Shown: piece after piece, positions 16,211 through 23,314 of the stretch
Position numbering within the stretch: the first letter of the stretch is position 1
Layout of the letters: each line of letters begins with the position of its first letter
From: Cyanobium sp. FGCU6
GTDB lineage: Bacteria > Cyanobacteriota > Cyanobacteriia > PCC-6307 > Cyanobiaceae
Assembly: GCA_024958655.1 (NCBI GenBank)
Contig: JANWUR010000003.1
Location: 229,478 to 293,477 of the forward strand
DNA length: 64,000 nucleotides
Reading direction: 5' to 3'
Notes under the pieces: model-generated
The model's database searches: none
Told to the model about the DNA's origin: nothing
The model's input: the letters and a program-made list of their open reading frames with translations, nothing else
Program-made: the position numbers and the translations under genes

Positions 16211-17839
16211 TCAGCTGCCGCTGCCTCCATTGGGCTCACCCAGCCCCAGCTGCTGCCGCAGCTCGGTCGCGTCGATCACTCCGCGTTCATGCAGCACCAG
16301 CCATTCCTGCACCGACGGCTCGGGTTTGCGCGGTGGCTGCGGCGGCACCAGCGGGCAGATCTCCACCGTGCAGCCCGGTTCATCGGAAAGCTTCTCGCCA
16401 GTGAGCCGGGTCCACTGCAGCAGAAGGGTGCTGAGCATTGAGCGCTTCTGACCAGCCAGCGACTGCAGCACCGCAAAGCTCTGGCCGGCGGTAAGCGAAA
16501 TCTCCAGCTCGGTGCGGGCGGGCCCATGGCCGCCGGCCGGGATCAGGGCATCGCGGCGCATCGCCTCCTCCAGCTGCAGCAGATAGGCCCGGTGCTCCGC
16601 CAGAGAGCGGGCCTCGATTTCGACCCACTGGAACGTGGCCCCCTCGGGCAGGTCCATGAAGGAGGAGGTGGAGAGCACCAGGCGTTGCGGGCGCTGGCCA
16701 TCTGCGCCACCGGTAGAACAACCAGAGCCGAGGGCGCCATCGCTGCGGCGAAAGCCGTAGGCATCCACCAGGCCCGTGCGCACACCCACCGGCAGGGCCG
16801 TGCGTGACAAAAGATCCTCGTATTCGCTGCGACAGCGGTAGTGGTTGAGGTACAGGTGGGCCAAGCCCAGATGGGGCAGATCGCCCTCGCCAAAGGCGGT
16901 GCCATCCACTGAGTACCAGAGGGCCGGTAGGTCAAAGCGCTGCGGCATCCGCTCCGGCTCACCCACCGGCACCACGTCGTAGCCATCGACGGCGCCGGGG
17001 TTAGTGTTGGCCTGCCAGCTGCGCAGCATCAGGCCGTCATCGCTGACCGAGAGGCTGCGGTAGATCCAGGCCTGTGGATCCGGTACCAGGCCGCCGTGGG
17101 CGTCGATCACCACAGTGGGCACGGCTGCATTGCCACTGGCAAAACGGGGCGGCAGGGCCAGACGGCGCGGTTCCCGCCAGACGATCTCCACCGGGGCCGA
17201 CGCCGTAGCCGCACTGGCGGTATCGGTGGGTAGGCGCCAGTTGAGCAGATCCCCCCGGGGCACCAGCTGCAGCCGCGGCAGGGAGAGCCGGTCCCCCTTG
17301 GCGAGGGCCTCCAGCCGGTCCCCTTCTGAGGGCCAGCGGTGCTGGGGCGGCAGCTGCAGGATCAGGCAGCCACCATCCCGCAGGGTGAGCAGGTCAGCCA
17401 GGAACAGGAACACCCCCAGGTCGGTGCCCTGGCCATCCACATCGGTGGCCACTCGAGTCAGGGAGTCAGGCCGCTCCTGCCAGGCCAGCCGCGACAGCAT
17501 CCCGGCGTAGGTGCGCAGGGCATCGCGGTAGAAGCCGGCGGGCCGGGCCGCTTCCAGTCGCTTGACGTAACAGGTCTCAGGTTCTTCTATGCCGCGGGGC
17601 AAGTAGACCGGCCGGCGGCTGGTGCCATCAGGGAGCTCCAGCAGGGTCCAGCAGTCGTAGACCAGCTGCAGGCGGTCCCTCAGGCCGGAGAGGGTGGGGT
17701 GCTCCAGCCAGGGGGGCTGCCCCTGCGGCGCTGGTGGGGAGGAGGGGTTGCTGGGGGTGGTTGTCCTGCGGCGGCGGGTGGTGGGCACTGGCTGTTGCTT
17801 GTGGTCACTGCTCTTGCCAGTGGCAGCAATGGACTGCAA
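16211..17839 (-). CDS. Phage portal protein (DUF4055-like)
   Basis: 542 residues. The segment YLPRGIEEPETCYVKRLEAA followed by FYRDALRTYAGMLSRLAW matches the N-terminal signature of DUF4055 portal-type proteins. The middle carries WYSVDGTAFGEGDLPHLGLA and HLYLNHYRCRSEYEDLL, and the C-terminal third is helical (TAGQSFAVLQSLAGQKRSML). Portal proteins form the dodecameric DNA gate of the capsid. Its position one gene away from the terminase fits. A disordered, basic N-terminus of about 40 residues precedes the domain. The assignment rests on family pattern and context. Confidence 0.8.
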   Translation of the reverse strand: MQSIAATGKSSDHKQQPVPTTRRRRTTTPSNPSSPPAPQGQPPWLEHPTLSGLRDRLQLVYDCWTLLELPDGTSRRPVYLPRGIEEPETCYVKRLEAARPAGFYRDALRTYAGMLSRLAWQERPDSLTRVATDVDGQGTDLGVFLFLADLLTLRDGGCLILQLPPQHRWPSEGDRLEALAKGDRLSLPRLQLVPRGDLLNWRLPTDTASAATASAPVEIVWREPRRLALPPRFASGNAAVPTVVIDAHGGLVPDPQAWIYRSLSVSDDGLMLRSWQANTNPGAVDGYDVVPVGEPERMPQRFDLPALWYSVDGTAFGEGDLPHLGLAHLYLNHYRCRSEYEDLLSRTALPVGVRTGLVDAYGFRRSDGALGSGCSTGGADGQRPQRLVLSTSSFMDLPEGATFQWVEIEARSLAEHRAYLLQLEEAMRRDALIPAGGHGPARTELEISLTAGQSFAVLQSLAGQKRSMLSTLLLQWTRLTGEKLSDEPGCTVEICPLVPPQPPRKPEPSVQEWLVLHERGVIDATELRQQLGLGEPNGGSGS

Positions 17840-18427
17840 GAAGGGCCATGCAGGATCTGCATGGTTTCGGTCAGAGCATCAGGGCAAGCAGGACGCCCAG
17901 ACCGCAAGGCCTGGGTGCTTATATAGGTCCGCTGAAGAACCAGGCGTGATGGGCTCCCTGTCTGGGATTTACTGTCACCCTGGGGGTCTAGGCTTCAACT
18001 CGTAATGACGTCGGGTTCTTATGCGGAGCACGAAGAGCCAGGCTGTTTCTTAGTGAGGGTCGGCCCATTTAGTATTCGATGTGGCAGCGATGATTTCGCG
18101 AGTCTTGCATCCGGTTTCCCACTCCAATGCACGGCCAAGGCTGCTGCTGAGGCCGTTGTAGCTTGATCCCTAATCAAGCAGGAAATTGGAACCAAGCCCT
18201 CACGGGGCTATCAGCACGTTGGCAGTAGAGCAATAGTGATATTGACCCACTGTGAAGAATAGATGCTGCTCAAGCTTATATGTAGAATTTGGGCTGACGA
18301 GACAAGGGAAGGTCTGGACAATTGCCCTGAGAGAAAAATGGTCGCAAGTCAGGGACATGAGTCGCGCGCCTCAGCGCCTTCGAATACCTGGGTTGTCCAG
18401 AACTTCACAAGGTGAGCAGTTTAAATC
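17840..18427. other. Non-coding stretch upstream of the portal operon
   Basis: About 590 bases without a convincing gene and less G+C-rich than the flanks. On the minus strand TATATAAG (17919-17926) lies about 80 bases before the portal start and may be the -10 region of a late promoter. Nested inverted repeats occupy 18313-18401 and are listed separately. Nothing else is recognised. Confidence 0.4.
18313..18401. other. Nested inverted repeats, possible structured RNA or terminator
   Basis: TCTGGACAA (18313-18321) pairs perfectly with TTGTCCAGA (18393-18401). Inside it CCCTGA (18325-18330) pairs with TCAGGG (18349-18354), and a GCGC...GCGC hairpin follows near 18364. The arrangement could fold as a three-way junction on either strand. 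It lies 26 bases beyond the stop of the minus-strand cysteine-rich gene, so it may be part of that transcript's 3' end. Confidence 0.4.
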
Positions 18428-18712
18428 TTAGCCTGTACATGCGCAATAAAGATTTCCATTTCTATCTCTAGCAGGAAAACAGACCTCTCCCGAAGATCCG
18501 CATGATGTGCCATCGGTGTCACAAACTGGAAGGCCGAGCTCAAATCTAACAGAGCCGCAGGTGCCTGCAAGGACACCAAGATCCTCGGCTTGGATTGCTG
18601 TTATGATTATGGCATCGTCGGTTTCTTCAATACGGAACGCGTCAGCAACAAACTTCAGGGGCTTATTGTTTGGATTGAAGTTTTCAGAAGTGATTTTAGT
18701 TAGTTCGGACAT
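18428..18712 (-). CDS. Cysteine-rich small protein (94 aa)
   Basis: MSELTKITSENFNPNNKPLK begins an acidic N-terminal half (FRIEETDDAIIITAIQAEDL). The C-terminal half carries six cysteines (AGTCGSVRFELGLPVC, TSCGSSGEVCFPA, LYCACTG). The two-part layout, ending in a short cysteine-rich tail after a possible LAG cleavage site, resembles peptide precursors, but no maturation enzyme or transporter lies nearby. The cysteines may equally form disulfides or bind metal. The DNA is less G+C-rich than the phage genes. ATG 18712 is preferred over the start at 18760. Confidence 0.5.
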   Translation of the reverse strand: MSELTKITSENFNPNNKPLKFVADAFRIEETDDAIIITAIQAEDLGVLAGTCGSVRFELGLPVCDTDGTSCGSSGEVCFPARDRNGNLYCACTG

Positions 18713-18998
18713 TGACACATCGAGGATTGAGCAGGATAATATTACGCAGAGCCGGCGCAAAGGGGAAGCGTCGTTGCGAATCTTTAGAAGAACAGAAGAA
18801 CTATCTACATAAGCTTGAGCCTGCGAGCCATGCCAGGGCAGTTCGGCGGTTGCTTGGAGATTATGCGTGCTTCGAACAAGCCCTTGGAGCGCACAGGCCC
18901 CCTAACATTCTCAGTTGCGTCATCGCCATTCACCTGAGCAGCCGCCGAGAGCTTTCTTTCGCCACAAAGCCTCATTGTGGCCAAGTGATGTCTGCGTT

Positions 18999-19646
18999 TC
19001 ACTCAAGAAGAAAAGCAACCACCCGTACTGAGCATGCATCAACGATCTGAATCCACTGTGCGCGGCTCATTCCTATTCGCTCCAGCATCTCCTCCACACC
19101 TACTCCTGAGGACAGCAACCGCTGCCCCCGCGCATGAATCTCCCGCCAGGTGGGCGGCACCTTGAGCAGGAAGCCGTTGTCCCGCAGGAAGTGGGTGATC
19201 TCTCCATTGGCATAGGTGCGCCCATAAGGACGGAATGGGCCACGTGAGGGGTCATACCGCCGCGCTGCCTTGATCAGCCCGATCATTGCCAACTGCAGCA
19301 GATCTTCCTTGGGGTGAATGGTGCGGCGAGCGAAGTTGCCGGCAATCTTCTCCGCCAAGTCCCGATGCTGCAACGCCAGGGCATCGGCAGCGGCGTGGGG
19401 CCGCACTGGCCGCTGCCGCCGGGGCCTGCAACGCGTGGGCTGCTGACCCTGGGCTCTGGGGTGGTGACGCTCCGGTTCCTGCAGGTTGATCACCAGCTGC
19501 TCTGCCCGTGCATGGCACGCCGGCCGGCGGTAGCGCCGTTGCCGCAGCATCCGCGCCGCACCAGAAGGGGTTCCGACCAGCACCACCATCAGCGGCTGGC
19601 TGAGCTGCACCGCCCCGGCTGCCGGTCTTGCTCGCGCTGACACCAT
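18999..19646 (-). CDS. Sigma-70-like protein, region 2 only (phage-encoded)
   Basis: 215 residues. After about 85 basic, low-complexity residues comes a clear sigma-70 region 2: HRDLAEKIAGNFARR, EDLLQLAMIGLIKAARRYDP, FRPYGRTYANGEITHFLRDN and a region-3-like start KVPPTWREIHARGQRLL. A short helix-turn-helix-like tail (VEEMLERIGMSRAQWIQIVD) follows. Region 4, which reads the -35 box, is missing. It could direct late transcription or act as an anti-host factor, as an inference. The gene begins nine bases after the large terminase stop on the same strand, so it is probably transcribed with it. Confidence 0.75.
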   Translation of the reverse strand: MVSARARPAAGAVQLSQPLMVVLVGTPSGAARMLRQRRYRRPACHARAEQLVINLQEPERHHPRAQGQQPTRCRPRRQRPVRPHAAADALALQHRDLAEKIAGNFARRTIHPKEDLLQLAMIGLIKAARRYDPSRGPFRPYGRTYANGEITHFLRDNGFLLKVPPTWREIHARGQRLLSSGVGVEEMLERIGMSRAQWIQIVDACSVRVVAFLLE

Positions 19647-19654
19647 CGGCGCCC

Positions 19655-21298
19655 TCACCGGCTCACCAGCAGCGGCGTCACCACCGGCTGGATGCCCTGG
19701 GCCTTCCAGTAGCGACCTTCCAGCCACAGCGCGCCATGGCAGAAGGCATCCACCAGGTCCTTGCTGCCCTTGGGGAAGCGGATCGATTCCTCCACCAGCG
19801 GCTGGGCGCGGTGGTGGAAGCGGATCTGCCCGGCCTCCACCAGGGGGGCGACGGCATGGGCGCGGGTTTCCTTGCTGCCGCGGGCGGTGATCGGCAGCAT
19901 CCCCGGCACCCTGCGCCGCAGCGTCTGCAGCACCGCCGGGCCATTGGCGGCGTCCTCGATCAGCACGGCATTCGGCCTGAGGCCCTGCTGCTCCAGCGCC
20001 TGCAGGCAGCCCAGCAGGAAGCGGATCACCTCCGGCAGGCCAAAGCGGTGTCGGGCGGCCCAGAGCACCTCAATCTCCAGCTCCTTTGGCCCCGATGGGC
20101 CCTGAGATTCACCCGATCGGGGGATGGCAGCGCGAGCCGGCGGTGCCAGCAGGCCAGCCAGGCAGAAGCCGCAGTAGTCGCTCTCCGCCTCCCCCTTGAA
20201 ACTCAGATCACACGAGAGGGCCAGCAGGGCGTAGTGGCGCTGGCTGCCCTGCTCGCGGGGGAAGGGAGGCCGGATCCACTGGCTCAGGAAGATTGAGCCC
20301 GATGCCGGGCTGGGCCGCTGCTGGTACAGCGCTGCCCACCAGTAGGCACCAAGGCGGGCCCTGATCTTGAGCAGTTCCGGCAGGGGGAACCGCTCCGGGC
20401 AGAGGGCTTCGCCCACCTGTCGCCAGTCGGGGATCAGGGTGCAGGTGGGTGGCAGATGGGGCCGTTCGGCTGGGTCCTCGGCGATGGCCGGCAGGTCGAG
20501 CAAGGTCCAGTGCTGCGGTGCCTCGCCCAGCTCCTGCTCCAGCAGCCAGCCGATCACGTCCTGGTGGTCCCAGCGGGTCAGCACCACCACCTGGGCCGAG
20601 AGATTGGGTTGCTCCCTGCCGTCTGGCCCCAGCACCGACGCAGGCTCGGCGCGGGTGAGCCACACCGAGCGCAGCCAGTCGATCAGCTTCTGCCGCAGCG
20701 CCGGTGAAGCGGCATCACCGGGGCCCTTGTAGGGGTCGTCGATGATTCCCAGGCTGTAGCCCTTGCCGGTGAACGGGCCATCCACACCGGCAGCGATACA
20801 GCCGCCCCGCTGGCGGGTGAGCCAGTTGCCCACCGCCGCTGAGTCCCGGGCCAGCAGGTGACCGGTCACTCGGTAGAAGTGACGCGCCTCGCGGGAGTGG
20901 GCGTAGGCCAGCTCGGCCGAGTACGAGGCAATCGCCGAGAAGAGCTGCGGGTAGCGCTGCAGGAAGTAGGCAGGGAAGAGTTTCGAGACCAGGAGGCTCT
21001 TCCCCAGTCGGGGTGGACAGGTGACGATCAGCCGGCTGAGCTGGCCATCCGCCACCTGCTGGAGCAGGTCGATCAGAACCTGAGCCCAGCGGTGGAAGCC
21101 ATAGCGGGGGTAGGCCTCGGCGATGAAGCTGCGCAGGGTCTGGGGTTCCGAAGGCTCGGCTGTGGTGGTTGTGGGGAGGTGCAGCAGGCCGCCGTCGCCC
21201 CAGGGGTCGAGCTCCGGGAGCAGCAATCCGCCTGCGGTGGGGGCGGCAGGCTGGAGCACCGGTGCTGGCATCGCGGTGGTTGTGGTGCTCGCCGTCAT
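19655..21298 (-). CDS. Phage terminase large subunit
   Basis: 547 residues. The ATPase half has Walker A CPPRLGKS (94-101), Walker B LGIIDD (183-188) and the coupling segment VVVLTRWDHQDVIGWLL. The nuclease half has the acidic residues expected of the RNase H fold: D364 in LSCDLSFKG, E448-D449 in VLIEDAANG, and a late D in DLVDAFCHGAL. The enzyme cuts phage DNA and pumps it through the portal. The start overlaps the small terminase stop by four bases. All key residues are present, so the gene looks intact. Confidence 0.93.
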   Translation of the reverse strand: MTASTTTTAMPAPVLQPAAPTAGGLLLPELDPWGDGGLLHLPTTTTAEPSEPQTLRSFIAEAYPRYGFHRWAQVLIDLLQQVADGQLSRLIVTCPPRLGKSLLVSKLFPAYFLQRYPQLFSAIASYSAELAYAHSREARHFYRVTGHLLARDSAAVGNWLTRQRGGCIAAGVDGPFTGKGYSLGIIDDPYKGPGDAASPALRQKLIDWLRSVWLTRAEPASVLGPDGREQPNLSAQVVVLTRWDHQDVIGWLLEQELGEAPQHWTLLDLPAIAEDPAERPHLPPTCTLIPDWRQVGEALCPERFPLPELLKIRARLGAYWWAALYQQRPSPASGSIFLSQWIRPPFPREQGSQRHYALLALSCDLSFKGEAESDYCGFCLAGLLAPPARAAIPRSGESQGPSGPKELEIEVLWAARHRFGLPEVIRFLLGCLQALEQQGLRPNAVLIEDAANGPAVLQTLRRRVPGMLPITARGSKETRAHAVAPLVEAGQIRFHHRAQPLVEESIRFPKGSKDLVDAFCHGALWLEGRYWKAQGIQPVVTPLLVSR

Positions 21299-21816
21299 GC
21301 CCGTGGCTCCGGCGGCTTGATCGGTGCCCGCAGCAGCCCGCCGATCTCAGCGATCACCCGGAAGGCGCCGACGGCAGCATTGAACTGGCCCGCATCCATT
21401 GACCGGCGGGCGCAGTCATTGAGGGCAAAGATCTGCTCGGCCTGGTGTCGGCGGCGATCAGAGATCAGCTCCTGAACCATGCGCTCACGCGCAAGATTGA
21501 GGTAGCGGTTGACCGTCTGGGTGTTGTGGATTCCCCAGTTCTCACGAGCATTTTCAATGATCTGCACCAGCGGTAGGCGCTGGGCCACCCAGAGCTGTGC
21601 CTGAGCAATGCGCCGTTCCACCTCCAGCCGCGAGGGCCTGGGGGTCAGTTGAACTGCCACACCCTTGGGGCGACGCGGTGGATTGGCATGGCCGATCGGC
21701 CGGGCCGGATCGGTGGGCTGGTACAGCGGCTGGCCGTTGTCGTCCTCTGCGCTGGCCGCAGCGCGCAGCCCCTCCACCGGATCGGCGGGAGGCAGATCGT
21801 GGGTACGCGGCGGCAT
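21295..21816 (-). CDS. Phage terminase small subunit (probable)
   Basis: 173 residues. A disordered N-terminus is followed by RRIAQAQLWVAQRLPLVQII, then ENWGIHNTQTVNRYLNLARE, a helix-turn-helix pattern, and a C-terminal helical part (DCARRSMDAGQFNAAVGAFR). Small terminases bind packaging sites and recruit the large subunit. Its position directly before the large terminase with an ATGA overlap supports the call. ATG 21816 is chosen over 21939, which would run deep into the upstream gene. Confidence 0.75.
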   Translation of the reverse strand: MPPRTHDLPPADPVEGLRAAASAEDDNGQPLYQPTDPARPIGHANPPRRPKGVAVQLTPRPSRLEVERRIAQAQLWVAQRLPLVQIIENARENWGIHNTQTVNRYLNLARERMVQELISDRRRHQAEQIFALNDCARRSMDAGQFNAAVGAFRVIAEIGGLLRAPIKPPEPRA

Positions 21817-21820
21817 CAGC

Positions 21821-22219
21821 TCAGAACGGTTGGTCCTGGGCCTTCGGGGGGCGGATGGTCCAGAAGGGCTTGCCACGCTTCTCTGTCGCACTCCCCTGCT
21901 GGATGGCGCTCTCCTTGGCTGCCTTGAGCTGCTGCTCAATCTGCTGCACCGCCGGGGGGAACGCGTAGCTCAGCCGGCCGGTGCTGTGGGCAAAAGCCCA
22001 GTCGTTGTGGGAGAAGGAGGGATCCAGCTGGCCGTCCGCCATGGCCTCGCTGAGGGCCTCCAGCAGCGGCTCGAGCTGCTGCTCCAGCTGCTTCTGCTGG
22101 GCCTTGAGGGCTGTGATCGCATCGAGCAGCGCATCGATGGCGTCCGCCCCATCCGTCGCTCCGCTTGGTGCGCCTGATGGCGCAGAGGCAATGTTAACAG
22201 GGGCAGCAGCCATCACCAT
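21821..22219 (-). CDS. Phage hypothetical coiled-coil protein (132 aa)
   Basis: DALLDAITALKAQQKQLEQQ forms a coiled coil, followed by FSHNDWAFAHSTGRLSYAFP and KAAKESAIQQGSATEKRGKP. The DWAF...GRLSYAFPPAV segment resembles small phage proteins tied to recombination or host-factor genes, but I cannot name a family. It is the first gene after a strongly conserved promoter-like element at 22268-22321. Start ATG 22219 or 22213. Confidence 0.6.
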   Translation of the reverse strand: MVMAAAPVNIASAPSGAPSGATDGADAIDALLDAITALKAQQKQLEQQLEPLLEALSEAMADGQLDPSFSHNDWAFAHSTGRLSYAFPPAVQQIEQQLKAAKESAIQQGSATEKRGKPFWTIRPPKAQDQPF

Positions 22220-22267
22220 GAGCACGGCGTTCGGAGGCCAGCAGACCAGAGCCCACCAGGGCTTCAC

Positions 22268-22321
22268 TGTATAGGCTCTGTACTAAGAGCCGCAATCACA
22301 GGAGCTGTTAATTCCTAACCA
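22268..22321 (-). promoter_or_regulatory. Conserved phage promoter element, left-arm copy
   Basis: Read on the minus strand the block starts TGGTTAGGAATTAACAGC, continues CTGTGATTGCGGCT, and ends AGAGCCTATACA, with TATACA as a likely -10 box. It matches the plus-strand block at 29662-29716 over nearly its whole length, although the two face opposite ways in front of different operons. The distance to the start of the next gene is about 50-100 bases in both cases. The long upstream match beyond the -10 suggests an activator site. Confidence 0.65.
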
Positions 22322-22336
22322 GACTTCCCTCTGTGC

Positions 22337-23023
22337 TCAGAAGGGCCTGTGCGCGAGGCAGTAGCGGCTCCATGCGGCGGCCCAGGCCGCCAGGCACTGA
22401 TCACGGCTGTAGAAGGTGCTGGTAAACGCCTCGCCGGGCTTGCTCCAGATCGTCTGGCCCAGCTCGTAGTGGTTCCCCTGGGCGGCCTCCAGCACCATGT
22501 AGCCCCCCAGCTGGGCAGCGGTGGAGTAGGGCCGGCCGTGGGCCGAGAGGGTCTTGAGGTCGTAGAGCACCCGCACCTCGCGTCCCCGCCGCTCGCTCAG
22601 TGCCGGTGAGACATACGCCCCATCGAAAGCCCCGGCCACGTTGCGGGTGAGGCAGCAGGTGAGCCGCTCGCTGGCGATCACCTGCACCTCCTCCCAGAGC
22701 GGCAGCTGCAGCAGCGGCAGGATCCAGTCCCGGTACTGGTGATGACCTGGCAAGGTCTCGGCTTCCAGCAGGGCTTCGCTGGCGCTTTTGCCCACCAGGA
22801 AGCGGGCCTGGCTGTACTGCTCAAGAGCCGCGTGAACGGTGGTGCCGCGCGGCTCCCAGATCGGCCGCTTGGCCTCAATCGCCCGTTTGGCGGTCTCGCT
22901 CAGGCCATGGGCCAGCACGCCGGTGATCGACACCGGGAACAGATGATCCCCCAGCCAGTAGCGGTGGGCTTCCTCATCCCGCCAGAGGCCGGGGATGGGC
23001 TCAAGCCAGGTGGCGGTCAGCAT
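22337..23023 (-). CDS. Phage PD-(D/E)XK nuclease, Cas4/RecB-like exonuclease
   Basis: 228 residues. The catalytic pattern is present: GAFDGAYVS (first acid), then VLYDLKTLSAH (D-x-K) and STAAQLGGYMVLEAA, the trailing QL.GY helix typical of RecB/Cas4-type nucleases. The N-terminus (YWLGDHLFPVSITGVLAHGL, RGTTVHAALEQY) has the expected histidine. Phage members process DNA ends for recombination. There is no visible iron-sulfur cysteine cluster, so it is closer to viral exonucleases than to Cas4. It lies next to the primase-helicase gene across a repeat-rich spacer. Confidence 0.75.
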   Translation of the reverse strand: MLTATWLEPIPGLWRDEEAHRYWLGDHLFPVSITGVLAHGLSETAKRAIEAKRPIWEPRGTTVHAALEQYSQARFLVGKSASEALLEAETLPGHHQYRDWILPLLQLPLWEEVQVIASERLTCCLTRNVAGAFDGAYVSPALSERRGREVRVLYDLKTLSAHGRPYSTAAQLGGYMVLEAAQGNHYELGQTIWSKPGEAFTSTFYSRDQCLAAWAAAWSRYCLAHRPF

Positions 23024-23040
23024 GGCCGTTTCCCCTGCAA

Positions 23041-23314
23041 CAGCCCGTGACGGTGAGCGTCACAGCCGAAATCCCGCTCCAGAGCTGGGGTTGGGCAACC
23101 CCCGTGACGTTGTAACTCTCTTTCTATAAATAGAAGCACTAGCAAGCAGCAGTGTGTCTTTACGCAGGTGTGCATGAGTGTCTATGTGTGTGTGAGGGTG
23201 TCTATCCCCGCCGAAAAGCGTCACAGCGTTACAGCCGCTGTGATCGGCTGCGCCGCAGCCGATCTGGGCATAACGGTGGGGTATTGCGGGGTGTCATGGC
23301 TGTGACGCTCCGGC
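23041..23314. other. Palindrome-rich region, candidate phage replication origin
   Basis: This gap between exonuclease and primase-helicase holds several palindromes. They are GTGACG/CGTCAC around five bases (23047-23063); another GTGACG at 23104; TTCTAT-AA-ATAGAA (23122-23135); a cluster GCGTCACAG, CGTTACAG, CTGTGA (23218-23243); and a 23-bp perfect palindrome with 11-bp arms (23242-23264, arm GATCGGCTGCG). CTGTGACGC recurs near 23302. A GT-rich run lies at about 23150-23205. Repeated sites, an A+T-rich patch and a primase neighbour fit an origin. Operators are the alternative. Confidence 0.45.
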
